A DNA stretch of 64,000 nt from Diadema setosum (Eukaryota; Echinodermata; Echinoidea; Diadematoida; Diadematidae). Below, piece after piece: positions 1 to 12,092 of the stretch (position 1 is its first letter; every line of letters begins with the position of its first letter). The stretch is from the NCBI GenBank assembly GCA_033980235.1, contig CM067067.1, forward strand, positions 16,982,739 through 17,046,738, read 5' to 3'. The notes beneath the pieces were generated by a model that ran no database searches, was not told where the DNA came from, and saw only the letters and a program-made list of their open reading frames with translations. A program made the position numbers and the translations under genes.

Positions 1-690
1 TGTGGTCTGTCATTCAATATCACTCCAGACATTTTATACTGTAGGTACACTTTTGTATCATGTCATACATAAGTCATGCACATCATGTTTTCCTTTGCCA
101 GCATCACAAAATATGTATTTTCAACATACATGGGTACTTCCTAAGTATATTTGATACTAATAGAAAATTATGATGAAGCTGCAAGATATTTTTCTCATTT
201 TGTTGGCTTAAAATCAAAACACTACTTGCTATTGTATGTACCAACTTTGTGTGCACATACAGTACACTGCATGGTGAATGAGTTCATGATCATTCCAGGT
301 ACAGTAAACAGCAAATACAGTAGATTGTACGTACATTTGTACACTGTACACAATTTGATGAATTCATCACAAACATGTACAAGTACATGTACATCTACTA
401 ATATTATGTAATAATTCTCTAATTGTATGGACATAAAAATTCAATGTATGATAAATTATGATGTAACAATGAACAGATTGTAGATGACACCTAAAGCTGT
501 ACACACAGGTAGTTGTGTGTCATCAGGCAGAAACAAAGATGTAGAATATAAGCAGGCAGCATTGCATTTATAGAAAATTGTTAGACTTTGACAGAAAGGT
601 TGTTAGTAGCCCAGGGTTGAAGCCATCACACATCCATCTACATGTACACGTACAAAGCATGACACAGTCAATGAAAGCAAACCCAGTAAG
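1..690. other. AT-rich DNA, no gene seen
   Basis: No coding region, RNA gene or transposon end is recognisable. The stretch is rich in TACATGTA/TGTACA motifs, for example around 372-392, a base-composition habit of the whole window rather than a defined site. It could be intronic or intergenic. Confidence 0.5.
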
Positions 691-1045
691 GGGGTGGTAT
701 AGTTTTGGTTGAGAAGGGCCTTCAGGTTTCCAAATTTTTGTAAAATAATGAGAAACTTCTTAAAAACATACAATTCTATGAGGAATTCAACATTTATTTG
801 ATGAAAATTGGTTTTGAAATGGCTGAGACATCAAAAACGAAGAGGTCAATAATAAAAGGTGGGACCCACCTTTTAAATGATGACCACTTTGGTTTACTTT
901 GGTTTTTTTTTTTTTTTTTGATATCTCAGCCATTTCTGAACCAATTTTCAAAGAAACTTTTTTAACTATTTTATAAGTGGCTTCTAATTAGCTTGCAAAA
1001 AGTTCAATTCTGAATCCCCAATTTCAACCAAAACTTACCCATCCC
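691..1045. repeat. Fold-back repeat family FB1, copy A
   Basis: The copy begins with GGGGTGGTATAG and ends with ACCCATCCC. The two halves are inverted versions of one another: 'gaaatggctgagacatc' at 820-836 mirrors 'gatatctcagccatttc' at 920-936, and the centre holds a short 'aggtgggacccacctt' palindrome near 857-872. The same family recurs at 4132, 12137 and 27070. It looks like a MITE-type palindromic element without coding capacity; I cannot name the superfamily. A transcript would form a long hairpin. Confidence 0.75.
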
Positions 1046-2029
1046 TTTAAAATGCATACAACAGCAACATTCCTTTATTCATCAAGCAAATAAGGATTCC
1101 TAGATATAATGTGGGAGTGTTTCATTTGGACTATTTGTTCTACTCCAAACTCTGTTTATATTAAAAAAAAAAAATCAAAATAAAGCAAAGACATCATAAA
1201 GCACGGAGAGGATAAAGTACTTCTACACTACAGATATCATTAAAACTTTTTGCTCAGTAACAATGAACAAGAACTACATGTTGTACTGTACATACATGTA
1301 AATAATAAGCAATTTTTATACATACATGTAGTGGTACAAATAACTTACAAGTCATAATGGTCTCTCTTTACATATATGTAGATTTGTTCAGTGTGCTTTG
1401 TAACATGCACTGGAACCATAACTATACAGGTACTGTATTCGCCAGCGATATTAAGGTCTCACTATTTAAAAAAAAAAAATGAATAAAGCTGTAAAGTCCG
1501 GGTAAGGCCTACATTTGTACATCTAAAGCCAGCACAAGCAAATTATTGTCTTTCCATTCCAACTCAGAGAATCACCTGCCTTACCAACACTTACAATCAC
1601 GTACAGTTTGTACATGGATGAATGAATGACAGCATTGGACAATGTCATAAATGGTTAAATACTTCTTTCTTTCCTTTTTATCTTGTACAATGCATCCTAT
1701 TGTTTGCACATTATTCTTGTATGAGATACCACATTGCATCAAAGTGCAGTAATGTACAAGAAATTTGCCTACATGTACACAATGTACAATGTGTATGAGA
1801 AAGATACCTGTACATGTACCTTCAATGAAGTCTTCAAAACAATTGATAAGCTTCAGTATGTGTGACATGGTGAAATGGTTGAGAAAGATGTTGTTTTTTT
1901 TTCTTTTCAGTACAGTACATGTGTTTAGTAGTGTACATTCATTTTCTTTTTTGTGTACATTGATCAGCAGTGTGGGCTCAACAAATCTCTGTATACAAAC
2001 ACGTTACTATAAAGATAGCATAATCATAA
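1046..2029. other. AT-rich DNA, no gene seen
   Basis: Open frames here are short and lack domains or splice-site support. Many TACATGTAC motifs occur (1300-1330, 1770-1820). Confidence 0.45.
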
Positions 2030-2330
2030 TTTTTTCATGGTTGGCAATTCGCAAATTTGTGTCATTTCGCGAAAGAGGCCATCAGTTCTAAATTGTGATA
2101 GTTTCATGCCGCAAGTGCTTCTACATACCTTTACAGCTGTACAAGTGCAATTTACCTCACTGAATTTTGATTTATAGATCATTCTCAGCTGTAACCCCAA
2201 AATTGTGCAGATCCTGAACTACTGTATACGCCATGTATTTCGCGAGTCTAAATTTTCGCGAATCAGGAATTCTCGACGATTTCGCGAGTGATTAAATTCG
2301 TGATCGTGGAGTCCTGTACTGAACTGAGAA
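2030..2330. repeat. TCGCGAA-rich dispersed repeat, degraded
   Basis: Repeated TTTCGCGA words (2067, 2238, 2255, 2280) separated by AT-rich spacers resemble the better-preserved element at 4789-4999. Probably an old copy of the same short TIR element. Confidence 0.35.
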
Positions 2331-2525
2331 GTAGTGTACACACGTACAACTGTACGTATGGGATTGGGCCAGGGCAAGGATATCAAAAGAAGGAAGTCTG
2401 CTCAGGCCAAGTTGTCTCTTGCACCATACCATCAAATTGTCATTACGATTGCTAATCATTTTGTTTTTCTTACGTCCCAAAGTCGGGTTGTGTCTTATAC
2501 ACCTTATACACCTACATGTACATGT

Positions 2526-2560
2526 AACTTATACCCTAACTCTAACCCTAATCTTTACTC
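2526..2560. repeat. Degenerate CCCTAA telomere-like tract
   Basis: The tract reads as imperfect copies of CCCTAA (accctaactctaaccctaat). It is too short and imperfect to be a telomere; at most an interstitial telomeric-type repeat. Confidence 0.4.
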
Positions 2561-2639
2561 TAGCCTTATCACTAGCCAGTATTTAGCCAGGGGGTAATTG
2601 TCCTCGGGGTCAATCTTATTTGTAAATTTCAAGAGCATT

Positions 2640-3010
2640 TTCATTGACCCCAAGTGTTTTTCATTTTTCTACCATAATAAAATAGCACTTGACTTACATA
2701 TGTACCTCTTTAAGAAAGAAGGAGAATATCATCCTAAACAATTGTCTGCAACAAGTCGATGGAAAGTGTACGTACAGTACTTTCCATGAAAAACAAAATT
2801 ATGTGGAATTCTCAATATATTTTCTTCATATTGTTGTCCAAAATGACATCATGAGTACCATGCAGTCTTCCAATATCCAGCAATGATGCCTGGCACCAAA
2901 ACATTCGAAAAATTCATAACTTTTGAGTCAATACAGTACATGTAGTCTGATTTTACTCAAACTTTCACTGATGTGTTCTACTAATTGCTGCTTTCACTCA
3001 ATCCACATTT
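2640..3010. repeat. Fold-back repeat family FB2, partial copy
   Basis: It shares ordered blocks with the fuller copy at 3163-3712: 'acttgactta...cctcttt', 'gtggaattctc', 'aaaattcataacttttgagt' and 'actttcactgatgtgttc'. The left half is missing or badly decayed. Confidence 0.5.
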
Positions 3011-3162
3011 AAATTTGGCTTTGGTTTCCTTTCAGGCCCAAGGGGTACCTCAGGGGTATGTAATACATGTACATGTACACCTGTGCATTCTGCATATTAA
3101 GTGCCTGCATGTGTAGATGTACAGTGTAGGCAAATACATATTGTACACTGTAGTAGTTTACC

Positions 3163-3712
3163 AAGTCCACCTTCATATACATTGTACATAAGGATTGAGA
3201 GAATGCAGCAATATCAATGGAACACATCAGTAAAAGTTTGAGGAAAATTGGACAATCCGTTCAAAAGTTCTGAATTTTTGAAGTTTCAATGTTGCTATCT
3301 GTGGATGAGAAGACTACTGCAGCTTGTGATGTCATGTGCATAGAACCGATATATATTAAGGAAAGTATAATGAAAATTCAACATACAAATGTATTTTCAC
3401 TTTTTTGCATAATAATACATACAGAGCACTTGGAGCTAGTGGAGGCAATGTGCACTCTTTTCTAAACCTGAAATTTTGTGGAATTCTCTTTATATCTGCC
3501 TTAAATATCGTTCTACGCATGTGACATAATACACTCTCGTACAACTATAGTCTTCTCATCCAGCTTTGACTGTGCAGAAACCTTAAAAATTCATAAGTTT
3601 GGAATGAATTGTCAAATTTTCCTTAAAAACTTTCACTGATGTGTTCCACTTGCACTATACAGAGCTGCGTTCATTCAATCCTTATTATACAAATGAAAGT
3701 GAACTTGTCCTT
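3163..3712. repeat. Fold-back repeat family FB2, full-length copy
   Basis: Left half: 'aagtccaccttcatata', 'gaacacatcagtaaaagttt', 'gatgagaagactactgcag'. Right half carries the inverted versions: 'tagtcttctcatccagc', 'aaaactttcactgatgtgtt', 'atgaaagtgaacttgtcc'. The element is about 550 bp, noncoding and palindromic overall. Other copies are at 24905, 26615 and 40199. Confidence 0.7.
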
Positions 3713-3891
3713 TAAATGGGGAAACTCAAAATTTGTACACATGGTACAGTACATTATATCCCTGATTGTTGTTATTTCATCCATACTCTACATGAAGTCA
3801 AATTTTTTACTAACTAAACTGAATGTAAATATCATCAAAATATAGAAAAAATTATGTTTTCAGAAACAAATTTATATGCATATAAATATGC

Positions 3892-3926
3892 AGGTAACCA
3901 GGCATATGGAATATGCCTGGTTACCT
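3892..3926. other. Perfect 16-bp hairpin
   Basis: AGGTAACCAGGCATAT, a 3-nt loop (gga), then the exact reverse complement. The arms are perfect, so the hairpin is young or constrained. No run of T follows it and no gene abuts it, so I do not call it a terminator or miRNA. Confidence 0.8.
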
Positions 3927-4131
3927 TGAGCAAACTACATGTATCATACATAACATGTACAGTGTACTCCCAGATAAAACCTCTTACAAATACAAATGTA
4001 TGAGTGTGTGTGTGTGTGTTGCCAAAATGGAAAAGGTCATCCGATAATCTACAATAGAACCTAAATAATCTCAAATACATGTGTACTATTTACATTGTAA
4101 GTCATAATTTCTTGTGAAGTATAAGATGAAA

Positions 4132-4558
4132 GGGATGGTACAGTTTCAGTTGAGATAAGGCTTCAGGTTTCTAACATTTTTTGATGATATTTTGAGATTT
4201 AATGAGAAATATCCTATGAAATACAAAAGAGCATATAATTCTAAGAGGAATTAAAAGTTTAATTGGTGAAAATTGGTTTTGAAATGGCTGATATATCCAA
4301 AACAAAGCAACCCTAATGAAAGGAGGGACCCAACTTTCATTAGGATTGCTTTATTTTACTTTGTTTTTGTATATCGCAGCCATTTCAAAATCACCTTTCG
4401 AGTAAACATTGAATTCCTCTCAGAATTGTTTGTTCTTTATCATTTCATAAACTGGTTTTTAAGTACATGCATGTACCTTGCCAGAGGTGAAAAGCTGAAT
4501 CCTCATCTCAAGCAATACTATCTAGTACCCTATGTACAAATGTACATTGTACCATCCC
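4132..4558. repeat. Fold-back repeat family FB1, copy B
   Basis: It begins GGGATGGTACAG and ends TACCATCCC, with 'gaaatggctgatatatcc' (4281-4298) mirrored by 'atatcgcagccatttc' (4371-4386) and a central 'ggagggacccaactttcatt'. Noncoding, and better preserved at the ends than copy A. Confidence 0.75.
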
Positions 4559-4788
4559 CTGAATACCTTGCAACTGCTGGACAATTGAACCGTGTAACCA
4601 AGATCATCTGAATAAAGCAGTTTGTGGTTCTGATTACATTTAAGTGGCAAAAATAATGGGTAAAAAGTTTGCTACACTGAATTTTGTTTGCACATGATAA
4701 AGTGGTGCTCCCACTAAAGGGATGTGTACCTAATTACATAATGTACTTGGTGATCTGCTCTCAACTATATATTTTATGAACCTACAGT

Positions 4789-4999
4789 ATACTGTAAAAC
4801 GAGGAATATTCACATGCTTTTTAATTGGGGATTTTCGCGAGCGCCAAGACTCACGAATTAAAATGCACGCGAAAGTTCTTGTCTACACTATATACATTGA
4901 ATGCCAGTGGCAGTTCGTGAAAATTTCATGCCGCAAAAAAGGCCTTCGGCTCTAATTCGCGAAAAATTCATGCCGCGAATATATCATGTTTCACAGTAT
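4789..4999. mobile_element. Short TIR element (MITE-like) with TCGCGAA words
   Basis: Imperfect terminal inverted repeats: left TATACTGTAAAACGAGG, right ATGTTTCACAGTATC, i.e. GATACTGTGAAACAT in reverse. The interior has 'attttcgcgagcgcc' and 'attcgcgaaaaattcatgcc'. About 210 bp, noncoding. The target duplication is unclear. Confidence 0.5.
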
Positions 5000-5992
5000 C
5001 TCATCATACTGGTATACCACATTTCAGATCCAATAAAATTCCCACGTGCATGGTCAGCCACAGAGTACAAATCTAAACTGTATTAAAACTTTTAACAGCA
5101 TGCCACCATAAATTCCATGTCAATGCTGTTATGGAGGAGTAAGATGCTGCAAGCATTACTTTCACATGCTTTATTTTACAAAAAAAAAAGAAAGTATTTA
5201 AGAAAAAAAATCACATGCTCTATATGATACTGTATCACCAAGTGCTTTTTAAATTTTCTAGCTAAACAGCTGATTCAGATTGCATAAACTTTCTTATCCA
5301 ATTTTTTTATTTTTTTTTTTCTATGTGAGCAGTGGACATTAGCAAATGTTTGCCACACAGCAAGTACTACTCTTGCAGTGTATGAATGCTTCTGGCAACT
5401 TCTCTTGTGGTATTTCTACCAACCTGGCTCCATCAGAATTTCTCCCAAGTACAAAAACTGCCACTATGAGATCATGCCAAAACTCTTTGGACATTGGCTT
5501 GGTCTATACTGTACCATGCGATTGTTTAACTGCATTACTAAATTCCTTACCTGACTATAATCAATACACATTTTTTTTCCCCTGGTTGTTTACATCAGCT
5601 TAAAGGCACTTACTGTTTACTACTGGAAGCAGTGATTTTTATAAAAAATGTTTGAGTTATCATTTTTGATGCATACATATTGTACAGTGTACATGAAGGT
5701 CAGTTGTATAACAGAACACTCTACCATTAAAAAAAAAAAATAAGAATAAATTACAAGGACATACAGGGTATCACTATTTTTCTCAATAAGCCATAACTGT
5801 CTACAGATGGTCTATGCTAGAAAGGATTGTTCACATTTTGCATATTTACACTGTAACAATACTTATCATTGCTTATACTGATTAATATATTTACATTGGT
5901 TGTTTCTATCGTTAACTCACATTTAAGAACAATTTTGAAGCACCAAATTTGGTTTTTGTTTCATCCGCAAATGATAAATAGTGCCTTAAAGG
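5000..5992. other. AT-rich DNA, no gene seen
   Basis: A few short frames only; the 85-codon frame at 5346-5603 lacks recognisable domains and codon bias. Nothing else supported. Confidence 0.4.
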
Positions 5993-6896
5993 CAATGCTG
6001 CACACTGGCACTGGTCTGACGGTCCGTGACCAGTAAAAATCACTGTCGGACTAGTAACCCTGGGGCTCTCCTTCACACATTTTTTTATACTGTGGGAGGG
6101 CCCTGTGTCAACAGAGTGGTGTTTCTGTACAATGAAAAAAAGAAACACAAATTTAAGCACCTCTAAAAGTGTCCTATTTTAACAGTAAAAGGCTTACTTT
6201 TAAACTATACATACATTCCGTATCTATTCATACTCCATACCCTCCGTTCATTCCTTCGTTTTTCGAAACAACCTTTGTGTGGCACACTGTGCATCGGCGA
6301 TATGAATACAATAGCAGTTGTATGCATGAAAGCTGCAATGCTTTTAGCCTTTGGACAAGGCCTTTTGCTGTGTAGTGGCGAGCAAAGGGTTTGAGTGAAA
6401 CGCGCCCAGCAGAGAGCAATTGGATGCCACACGATGTAGCACAGCGAAAAAGCCTGGTCAAAAGGCTACAATGCTACCGGCTAGAGCATGTGCACTAGTT
6501 TCAAATCCATCATACAGAGCAGTTGTCATTCTTACAGATTTCTCTCGACCAAATCATTTAAAGTCATCAATATGGACAGAAATGGACTATTGGAGCAGGC
6601 TGTATTAGAGGAACCAAATGATTAACATATCATGTGTTCAATAATTGGACTACATGTGTACATGTATTCAAATTGAAGAAATTTTTAGTATTTAAGTTGG
6701 AATGTAGCAGAGATACTACCCCGTTCAAGACCCAAAGTCCTATCATCCGCAGCTTGAACACTAAAGCGTTAGGGCTGATCGCATTCATCGGACCAGTAAT
6801 TTTTTCAGGCATGGATCAGTAAAAAATAGAATAACTGGGTATCTACTGGTCCAATGGACAGGTTGGACCAGTAGAAGAAATTGGTGTGCAGCCCTG
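5993..6896. mobile_element. Candidate TIR element, hAT-like ends
   Basis: The left end starts CAATGCTGCACACTGGCACT and the right end, reverse-complemented, reads CAGGGCTGCACACCAATTT; 'ctggtc' follows on both sides. CAGGGCTG-type ends resemble hAT termini, but the flanking 8-mers (CTTAAAGG and CTTTAAAT) match only partly. There is no transposase frame, so it would be non-autonomous. A second hairpin element (6337-6475) lies inside. Confidence 0.4.
6337..6475. repeat. Hairpin repeat family C, copy 1
   Basis: 'tttagcctttggacaaggcc' and 'ttttgctgtgtagtgg' on the left are mirrored by 'gatgtagcacagcgaaaaa' and 'gcctggtcaaaaggcta' on the right. The same core forms the much cleaner hairpin at 21381-21497, so both are copies of a short palindromic element. 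Confidence 0.55.
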
Positions 6897-8502
6897 CTTT
6901 AAATAGTCATACTGTTTTGCAACTTTTTGTTTTTCTAAGCTGGAAGTTCAGCTTACATACATGTATACACGTGAATGTATTTTTTTTTTTTTTTTTTGGA
7001 AATCTCAGGACATTCAAACACTTTAGACATTGTTGTTAAATTTTCTTTGGAAAAAAACTCGTTTTGGTAATTTTTGAAAAATTTGTGGCCTTTCATCCAT
7101 TCAATACAAAAGGTCTACTAGAATTCACTTTTTTTTTCACACCTCAAAATGTAAAGCTGAAAATTTACACAGAATTTTCAAATAAAAGAAAAATAATAAT
7201 ACATGAAAGGAATACAAAGACTTAAAAAGTCAGCAAGCATTGAACATCAAAAATGTATTTGCCAACATGCATTTAAAAACTCACTTGTCCTTTGCTAGTA
7301 AATCTCCAATAAAAAGAGTGTCCCCATAAATTGCAGTTGCAATACTAACATTATGCTCTCAAACATTTTCATTGACTAAAGTTCATGCTGTGTGTGGAGT
7401 GCAACACAAATTCACAAACATCAGATTTTTGTCATTATTTTTGTACATAAAAAAGTATCAGCAGAGTCAAGTGAATAATGATGGCAGCAATTTCAACTGA
7501 TTAACAAAGAAAACATGTTGCATTTATACACACACATACCCTGTACATTGTATCTTCCATACTATGTACAACAATTAACAAGCATCAGTCAGAAGATTTT
7601 CATCAGTCTACTGTTATTTAGACAAGGGAGCAATATTCATAATGAAGTCAAGGCATCTGTTCATGATTATGACGTTGGACTTGCAATGGGAATGATCCAT
7701 GACTCAGGAGGAGCAGGGTGTTCAATTCTTTTATCAGTCAGGTGAAGGAAAATATATTTACATTGTCCCTCACTTACAGTACATTGAACAATATGTTGTT
7801 ACAGCTCTAAATTGTCAGTTGCATACAAGTGTTACATTTGCTTGGGAGTCCTTCAATTCTTTGTCAACTGCACATGCAACCTTTGACATTGCATTGCATT
7901 GATTGTGTTCCCAAATCTAAATCATTTTAATTTAGGTTTCTACCGATGCCTTTTATGTTTCTGTCATTCATTCCTCGCAAACTAACAGCATAAAATCCCA
8001 CTTGATACAAATGTTCATACGGTGATCTCTTCTGCTTCACTTACATTACTATTACAGTCTTTATGCTTCACTTCAGTTCTATCTACCAACACTAACACTA
8101 ACAGCATTACAGCAATGCACGTATTCTCACTTTCAAACATCACACCCACACACACGCTCTCTCGAAGTCACGTTACAAACACAGAATGTTTGCATGGGAT
8201 CGCACCACACAGAAAACACCGCCAACATCACGTAGATATCAAAATTGTTTTCAGCATTATTTGAGAATCAGAAAATTGCGTGCTAACTGAAAACATGCGA
8301 TGGAAATACGGTAGTCAAGATGAATATTAGTGAAGCAAAGCTCAAGCTTCAAGGGCAGCAGCACGCTCAGCTCTCAACCTCCTCAGCCAACGGACGTGTA
8401 ATTTGTTAATTAAACGATGGAATTTACCTGCATGTACATGCATATTTTGCGTTTCAAATGCAAGTTAGCAACCAATAAAAGGAAAAATAATATAGAACTC
8501 AC
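6897..8502. other. AT-rich DNA, no gene seen
   Basis: Poly-T at 6980-6998 and no domain-bearing reading frame. If the minus-strand exon at 8503-8581 is real, this would lie in its first intron. Confidence 0.35.
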
Positions 8503-8581
8503 AATGTACGACGTCTCGCAGGAACAATTCTACCGGGATAATGAGCCCGTTTGAAGAAACAAAGGGTTCGAATATTTTCAT
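8503..8581 (-). CDS. Candidate first coding exon (minus strand), unknown protein
   Basis: On the minus strand an ATG at 8581 opens 26 codons (MKIFEPFVSSNGLIIPVELF and six more) and runs straight into GTGAGT at 8502-8497, a near-ideal splice donor. A short upstream ORF starts from an AATATGGCGGC context at 8610, which matches a YY1-type initiator. No protein family is recognised and no second exon was found. It may equally be 5' UTR or chance. The opposite-facing exon at 9130 suggests a shared promoter. Confidence 0.25.
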
Positions 8582-9129
8582 CACGATTACTTGTCTACTG
8601 ATGCCGCCATATTGAATGCCTCTTCACCCTTTGTGACCTCCAAAACAGGGAGATTTAAATGAAAAAATGTAGATCCCCTCAATCAGTCGTAAATATCTCT
8701 CTAACCTCACAGAGACGGAACATGAATACATAATGTAAATCTTTCTTAGATTAAGACATTCTCTAGGTTTTATCACCTGGAAAACACATTTGATGACATA
8801 CAGATTTTAGTTACATTACGCGGATGAATCTCATGTTCTGAATGAACCGACCTTTTTTATTATGCTAAAAAATACTACACACACTCGCGATAGCATGCAT
8901 GCATTGGCAGTGTCAGTGTGCAGGTACCCGTCCGTGGCCGTGTGTGTGTGAGAGAGAGGGAAGGACCGCCGCTGAATGGCACCAACCTCGCGCAGTTTCT
9001 CGTCACAAAAACGATCATTTTTTTCTAATATTTACGATAATATCGTGAGTTTGGTTTATTGATCTCAAGATGTACCAAATATCATCGGCAAACCATATTT
9101 GATAGCAGGGACGGACATGATGTTCGCAG
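8582..9129. promoter_or_regulatory. Possible bidirectional promoter region
   Basis: This is more CG-containing than its surroundings (8880-9010) and has ATGGCGGC on the minus strand (8610-8603), a YY1/initiator-like word. It separates two divergent candidate first exons. No TATA box is evident. This is inference from context and composition only. Confidence 0.25.
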
Positions 9130-9323
9130 ATGAGTGGGGTTCGGAGGAGTTTTTTTCGTTCGTATTGGTGCGCTGGCGAAATGGATTTTATTACGCAGCC
9201 ACAGCAAAATGTACACAGCAATAAAGATGGCCTGGACTCCGTCATTGTGCCCCACCCCCGCTTTGAAAACATCCAGTATGATCGTACACATGGCACCACG
9301 ATAGAATGGCCTGCTCAATTCAT
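9130..9323 (+). CDS. Candidate first coding exon (plus strand), unknown protein
   Basis: The frame from 9130 contains a second ATG at 9181 in a good context (GCGAAATGG), which I prefer as start. From there it reads MDFITQPQQNVHSNKDGLDS, then a stretch with PHPRFENIQYDRTHGTTIEW, and reaches a possible donor (CAT|GTAACA) at 9323/9324; without splicing it stops at 9327. The amino-acid mix looks protein-like rather than random, but I recognise no family. An antisense frame over the same bases is treated as a shadow. Confidence 0.3.
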
Positions 9324-9955
9324 GTAACACTATGCGAGTTAATTTCTTTCTCCTTACCTTCTTGGGTATCTTTCTTCCATGTATACGCAGATGAAAATAT
9401 TTGTGGTTTTGTTTTGTTGTGTTTTTATGCTGTACATATGCTATACCACTCAGGCAGGCCTATGTACAAAAAAAAAAAAAAAAAAAAAAACAGATAATGA
9501 GGTCTCCACGCGGTCTGTTGCTTTTATTTTTTGTTTTCTCCGCTGGTCTGCACATAACTAGTTCAAGTTCAAGTTCAAGTTCATTCAAAGTTTCCACAAT
9601 ACAACTATGTATACGAAACTGTTTTATATTCTGGCTCAAACGGTAGGCCCTGCTCATTTCTACTGCAAAAGTAATGCGTAAATCGTCGCTGCATATACTC
9701 ACTCTGGCAGTGATGCAAATTCTCAGTCGGGAGGAAATCGGAAAAGGTTTTTCGTTTCTTTTAATAGAAAGTTTTATATAATTTTCGGCGAAACTAGCTA
9801 TACAAATTAATACTATGAACAGAGTTGCTGGATAAAAATTGAAGGACATATTATTATAAATAATACACAGCGCCTTCGCTAGTTTTCTCCAGTAATAGGC
9901 CTAGTGACGGCTGCTGTCAATAACAATTATGTAGCTTATTTGCAAGCAATTATTC
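9324..9955. other. Noncoding stretch with poly-A and TTCAAG repeats
   Basis: Poly-A at 9469-9490 and a short (TTCAAG)n tract at 9562-9582. The overlapping minus-strand frame is low-complexity and not credible as a gene. Confidence 0.4.
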
Positions 9956-10030
9956 ATCCTTTCATTCATTCATTTTATTTCCACACGGGCACTTGCTTCA
10001 GCCACAGGCTGTTCTTCAACAAGTCCACGG
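9956..10030 (-). mobile_element. 3' tail of a minus-strand non-LTR element or SINE
   Basis: Read on the minus strand, a tract ends in AATAAAATGAATGAATGAAA. A polyadenylation-like word followed by a short-period tail is typical of non-LTR retrotransposon 3' ends. No coding part remains upstream. Confidence 0.4.
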
Positions 10031-10175
10031 TTAACTGCATGGGTTAACACACGAACACAATAGGCCTATATGCATGATATACGCCGATCAAAATGAAGGC
10101 CTATGGAAACACAAAACAACATCAAAAACACACCAACAATTGAGTTTACAGGCTACAAAACACGGTTACAGCTCG

Positions 10176-10600
10176 TTATTTCGAAGGTTCGTTATTCCAA
10201 AGGTTCGTTAATCCGAAAATGAAATAAGATTCGCTATTCCGAAGGTTCATTAATCTGAAAATGATAAGGTTCGCTAATCCGATAAGGAAATAAGGTTTGT
10301 TATTTCGAAGGTTCGTTAAACCGAAAATGTAATAGGGTTCGTAATTCCGAAGATTCGTTAACACGAAACTGAAATAAGGCTCGTTATTCCGAAGGTTCGT
10401 TGATCCGAAAATAAAATAAGGTTCGTCATTCCGAAGGTCCGTTAATCCGAAAATGAAGAATAAGGCTAGTTATTCCGAAGGTTCGTTGATCCGAAAACAA
10501 AATAAGGTTCGTTATTCCGAAGGTTTGTTACTCCGAAAATGAAATAAGGTTCGTTAATCCAAAAATAAAATAAGGCTCGTTAATTCCGAAAATAAAGTAA
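10176..10600 (+). repeat. Minisatellite array, GGTTCGTTATTCCGAA type
   Basis: About nine or ten degenerate units of roughly 40-44 bp, each pairing 'ggttcgttattccgaa' with 'ggttcgttaatccgaaaat' and 'gaaataa'. The same repeat occurs in the opposite orientation at 15121-15458, so the two arrays bracket 10.6-15.1 kb as inverted repeats. Confidence 0.85.
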
Positions 10601-10899
10601 AATTCTTGTAGTGACAATTCAAAATATGGTGATGTAATTAATGTACTGTCTTATGCGTTCGTTCATACGTGTGAGCATAATGTGTGAGTACATGTATTGA
10701 GGTCAAGTACATAAAACCTTTGAAGTAGCCCATCTTATTCGCTCTCACCCCCATTATCTTCGCCTATTGAATAGCCTCACGTTTGTCGGTATAGTCTAAA
10801 ATTCATCATTATCATCATATAACCGATTCAGGAGAGGCATGTTCACTTTGAAAAGGAGATGCCAGCATACTCATACTCTCTTTGGACTCATAAACACAT

Positions 10900-10954
<55 letters not shown>

Positions 10955-12060
10955 ACACATGTACGTAAACAGGCACACACAAACACATGCGATTCCATAC
11001 AAACTTTTATCAGCGACGTAGAATGCCGTCGTAATTTGTAATTTCATTTGTGCATAATAATATAATGATGAAAGTAAAGGTATTTTCTCCTTCGGAGGAT
11101 GAACTCGCCCCTCCCACTCCTTCTTCACTTCTTCATAATTGTCAGGGTAATACATTCATTATTTGAAATGATTACCATAAATATTTTGCCACTCCAACAT
11201 GTCTCAAGCAGGAAAAAAAAACCCACACACACATACAGTCATGCGTGGACTTAAGAATAAAGGCTATTAAACAAATAAACATTCATATACTCAACAAGCA
11301 GATTGCAATGGATTGTAACATCTACTTCACTGTGAAGAGTGGAATGTAATCGAACTTGTCCTACCGATCAGTCACTATAGGTAAGAAATAATTTTGCATG
11401 AATTCAATGAGACGTTAAATGCAGTTTTCCACTTTTTTTGTGTGACATGGTAACACATGAAATCCATGTCGTTATGGTAACTGACAAAATGTAAGCCAGT
11501 GCTATGTATTATTTCCAGCTCTCGTTTTTAGCACTCCATTATGATAGCCTTTGCCATAATACGCTCGCATTGGATTCTGAAAAATTATAGTCATGCTTGC
11601 ATTCGGTTCAAGCCCATGACATTGCAATCTACGCTCTTGTGTTATTACAGCCATCAGAAACAGTGAATCTCTTGTAAAGAGTGGAATTTAATGTGATAGG
11701 CCCACATTGTATTTCAGCTTGTTCCCTGTCATTTATTGCTACAGCTAATGCATTTCTTTCATTTTCTAATCTCTTTTAATTTCTATTCCCTTGACTTGAT
11801 TAGCTCTACGCCTTTTCCATGTGCATTTAGTTATTTATTTTCTAAGAAGAAATGCATGTATATAAAAAAAAAAAAGCCTACATGTATGTATAAAACTTCA
11901 TTGTGTACGAAAAGAAACTGCAACTTTTCTGTGTAAAACCCGATTTGGGACACATAGTTAGGTGCACTGTTTGGATATTCAAGTTAGGGTATACCCATTG
12001 TTAGAAGTGAAAAAACGAGTTGTGAGTTTGCATGCATATCACTTTCTTTGAACTTAAGAT
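10601..12060. other. AT-rich DNA with (CA)n, no gene seen
   Basis: A (CA)n microsatellite lies at 10903-10952. 'gtgaagagtggaatgtaat' (11331) and 'gtaaagagtggaatttaat' (11674) are a weak internal duplication. No exon supported. Confidence 0.5.
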
Positions 12061-12092
12061 TTTTTTTTTTTTTTTTTTGGGGGGGGGGGGGG
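12061..12092. repeat. T-run joined to G-run
   Basis: About 18 T directly followed by about 14 G. Similar two-block homopolymers occur elsewhere in the window. Likely slippage-prone and a place where assembly length may be wrong. Confidence 0.8.

Noticed and set aside
9460..9849. 129-residue minus-strand gene
   Set aside because: Its C-terminal part is poly-Phe from a poly-A run and Glu/Leu repeats from (TTCAAG)n; no domain.
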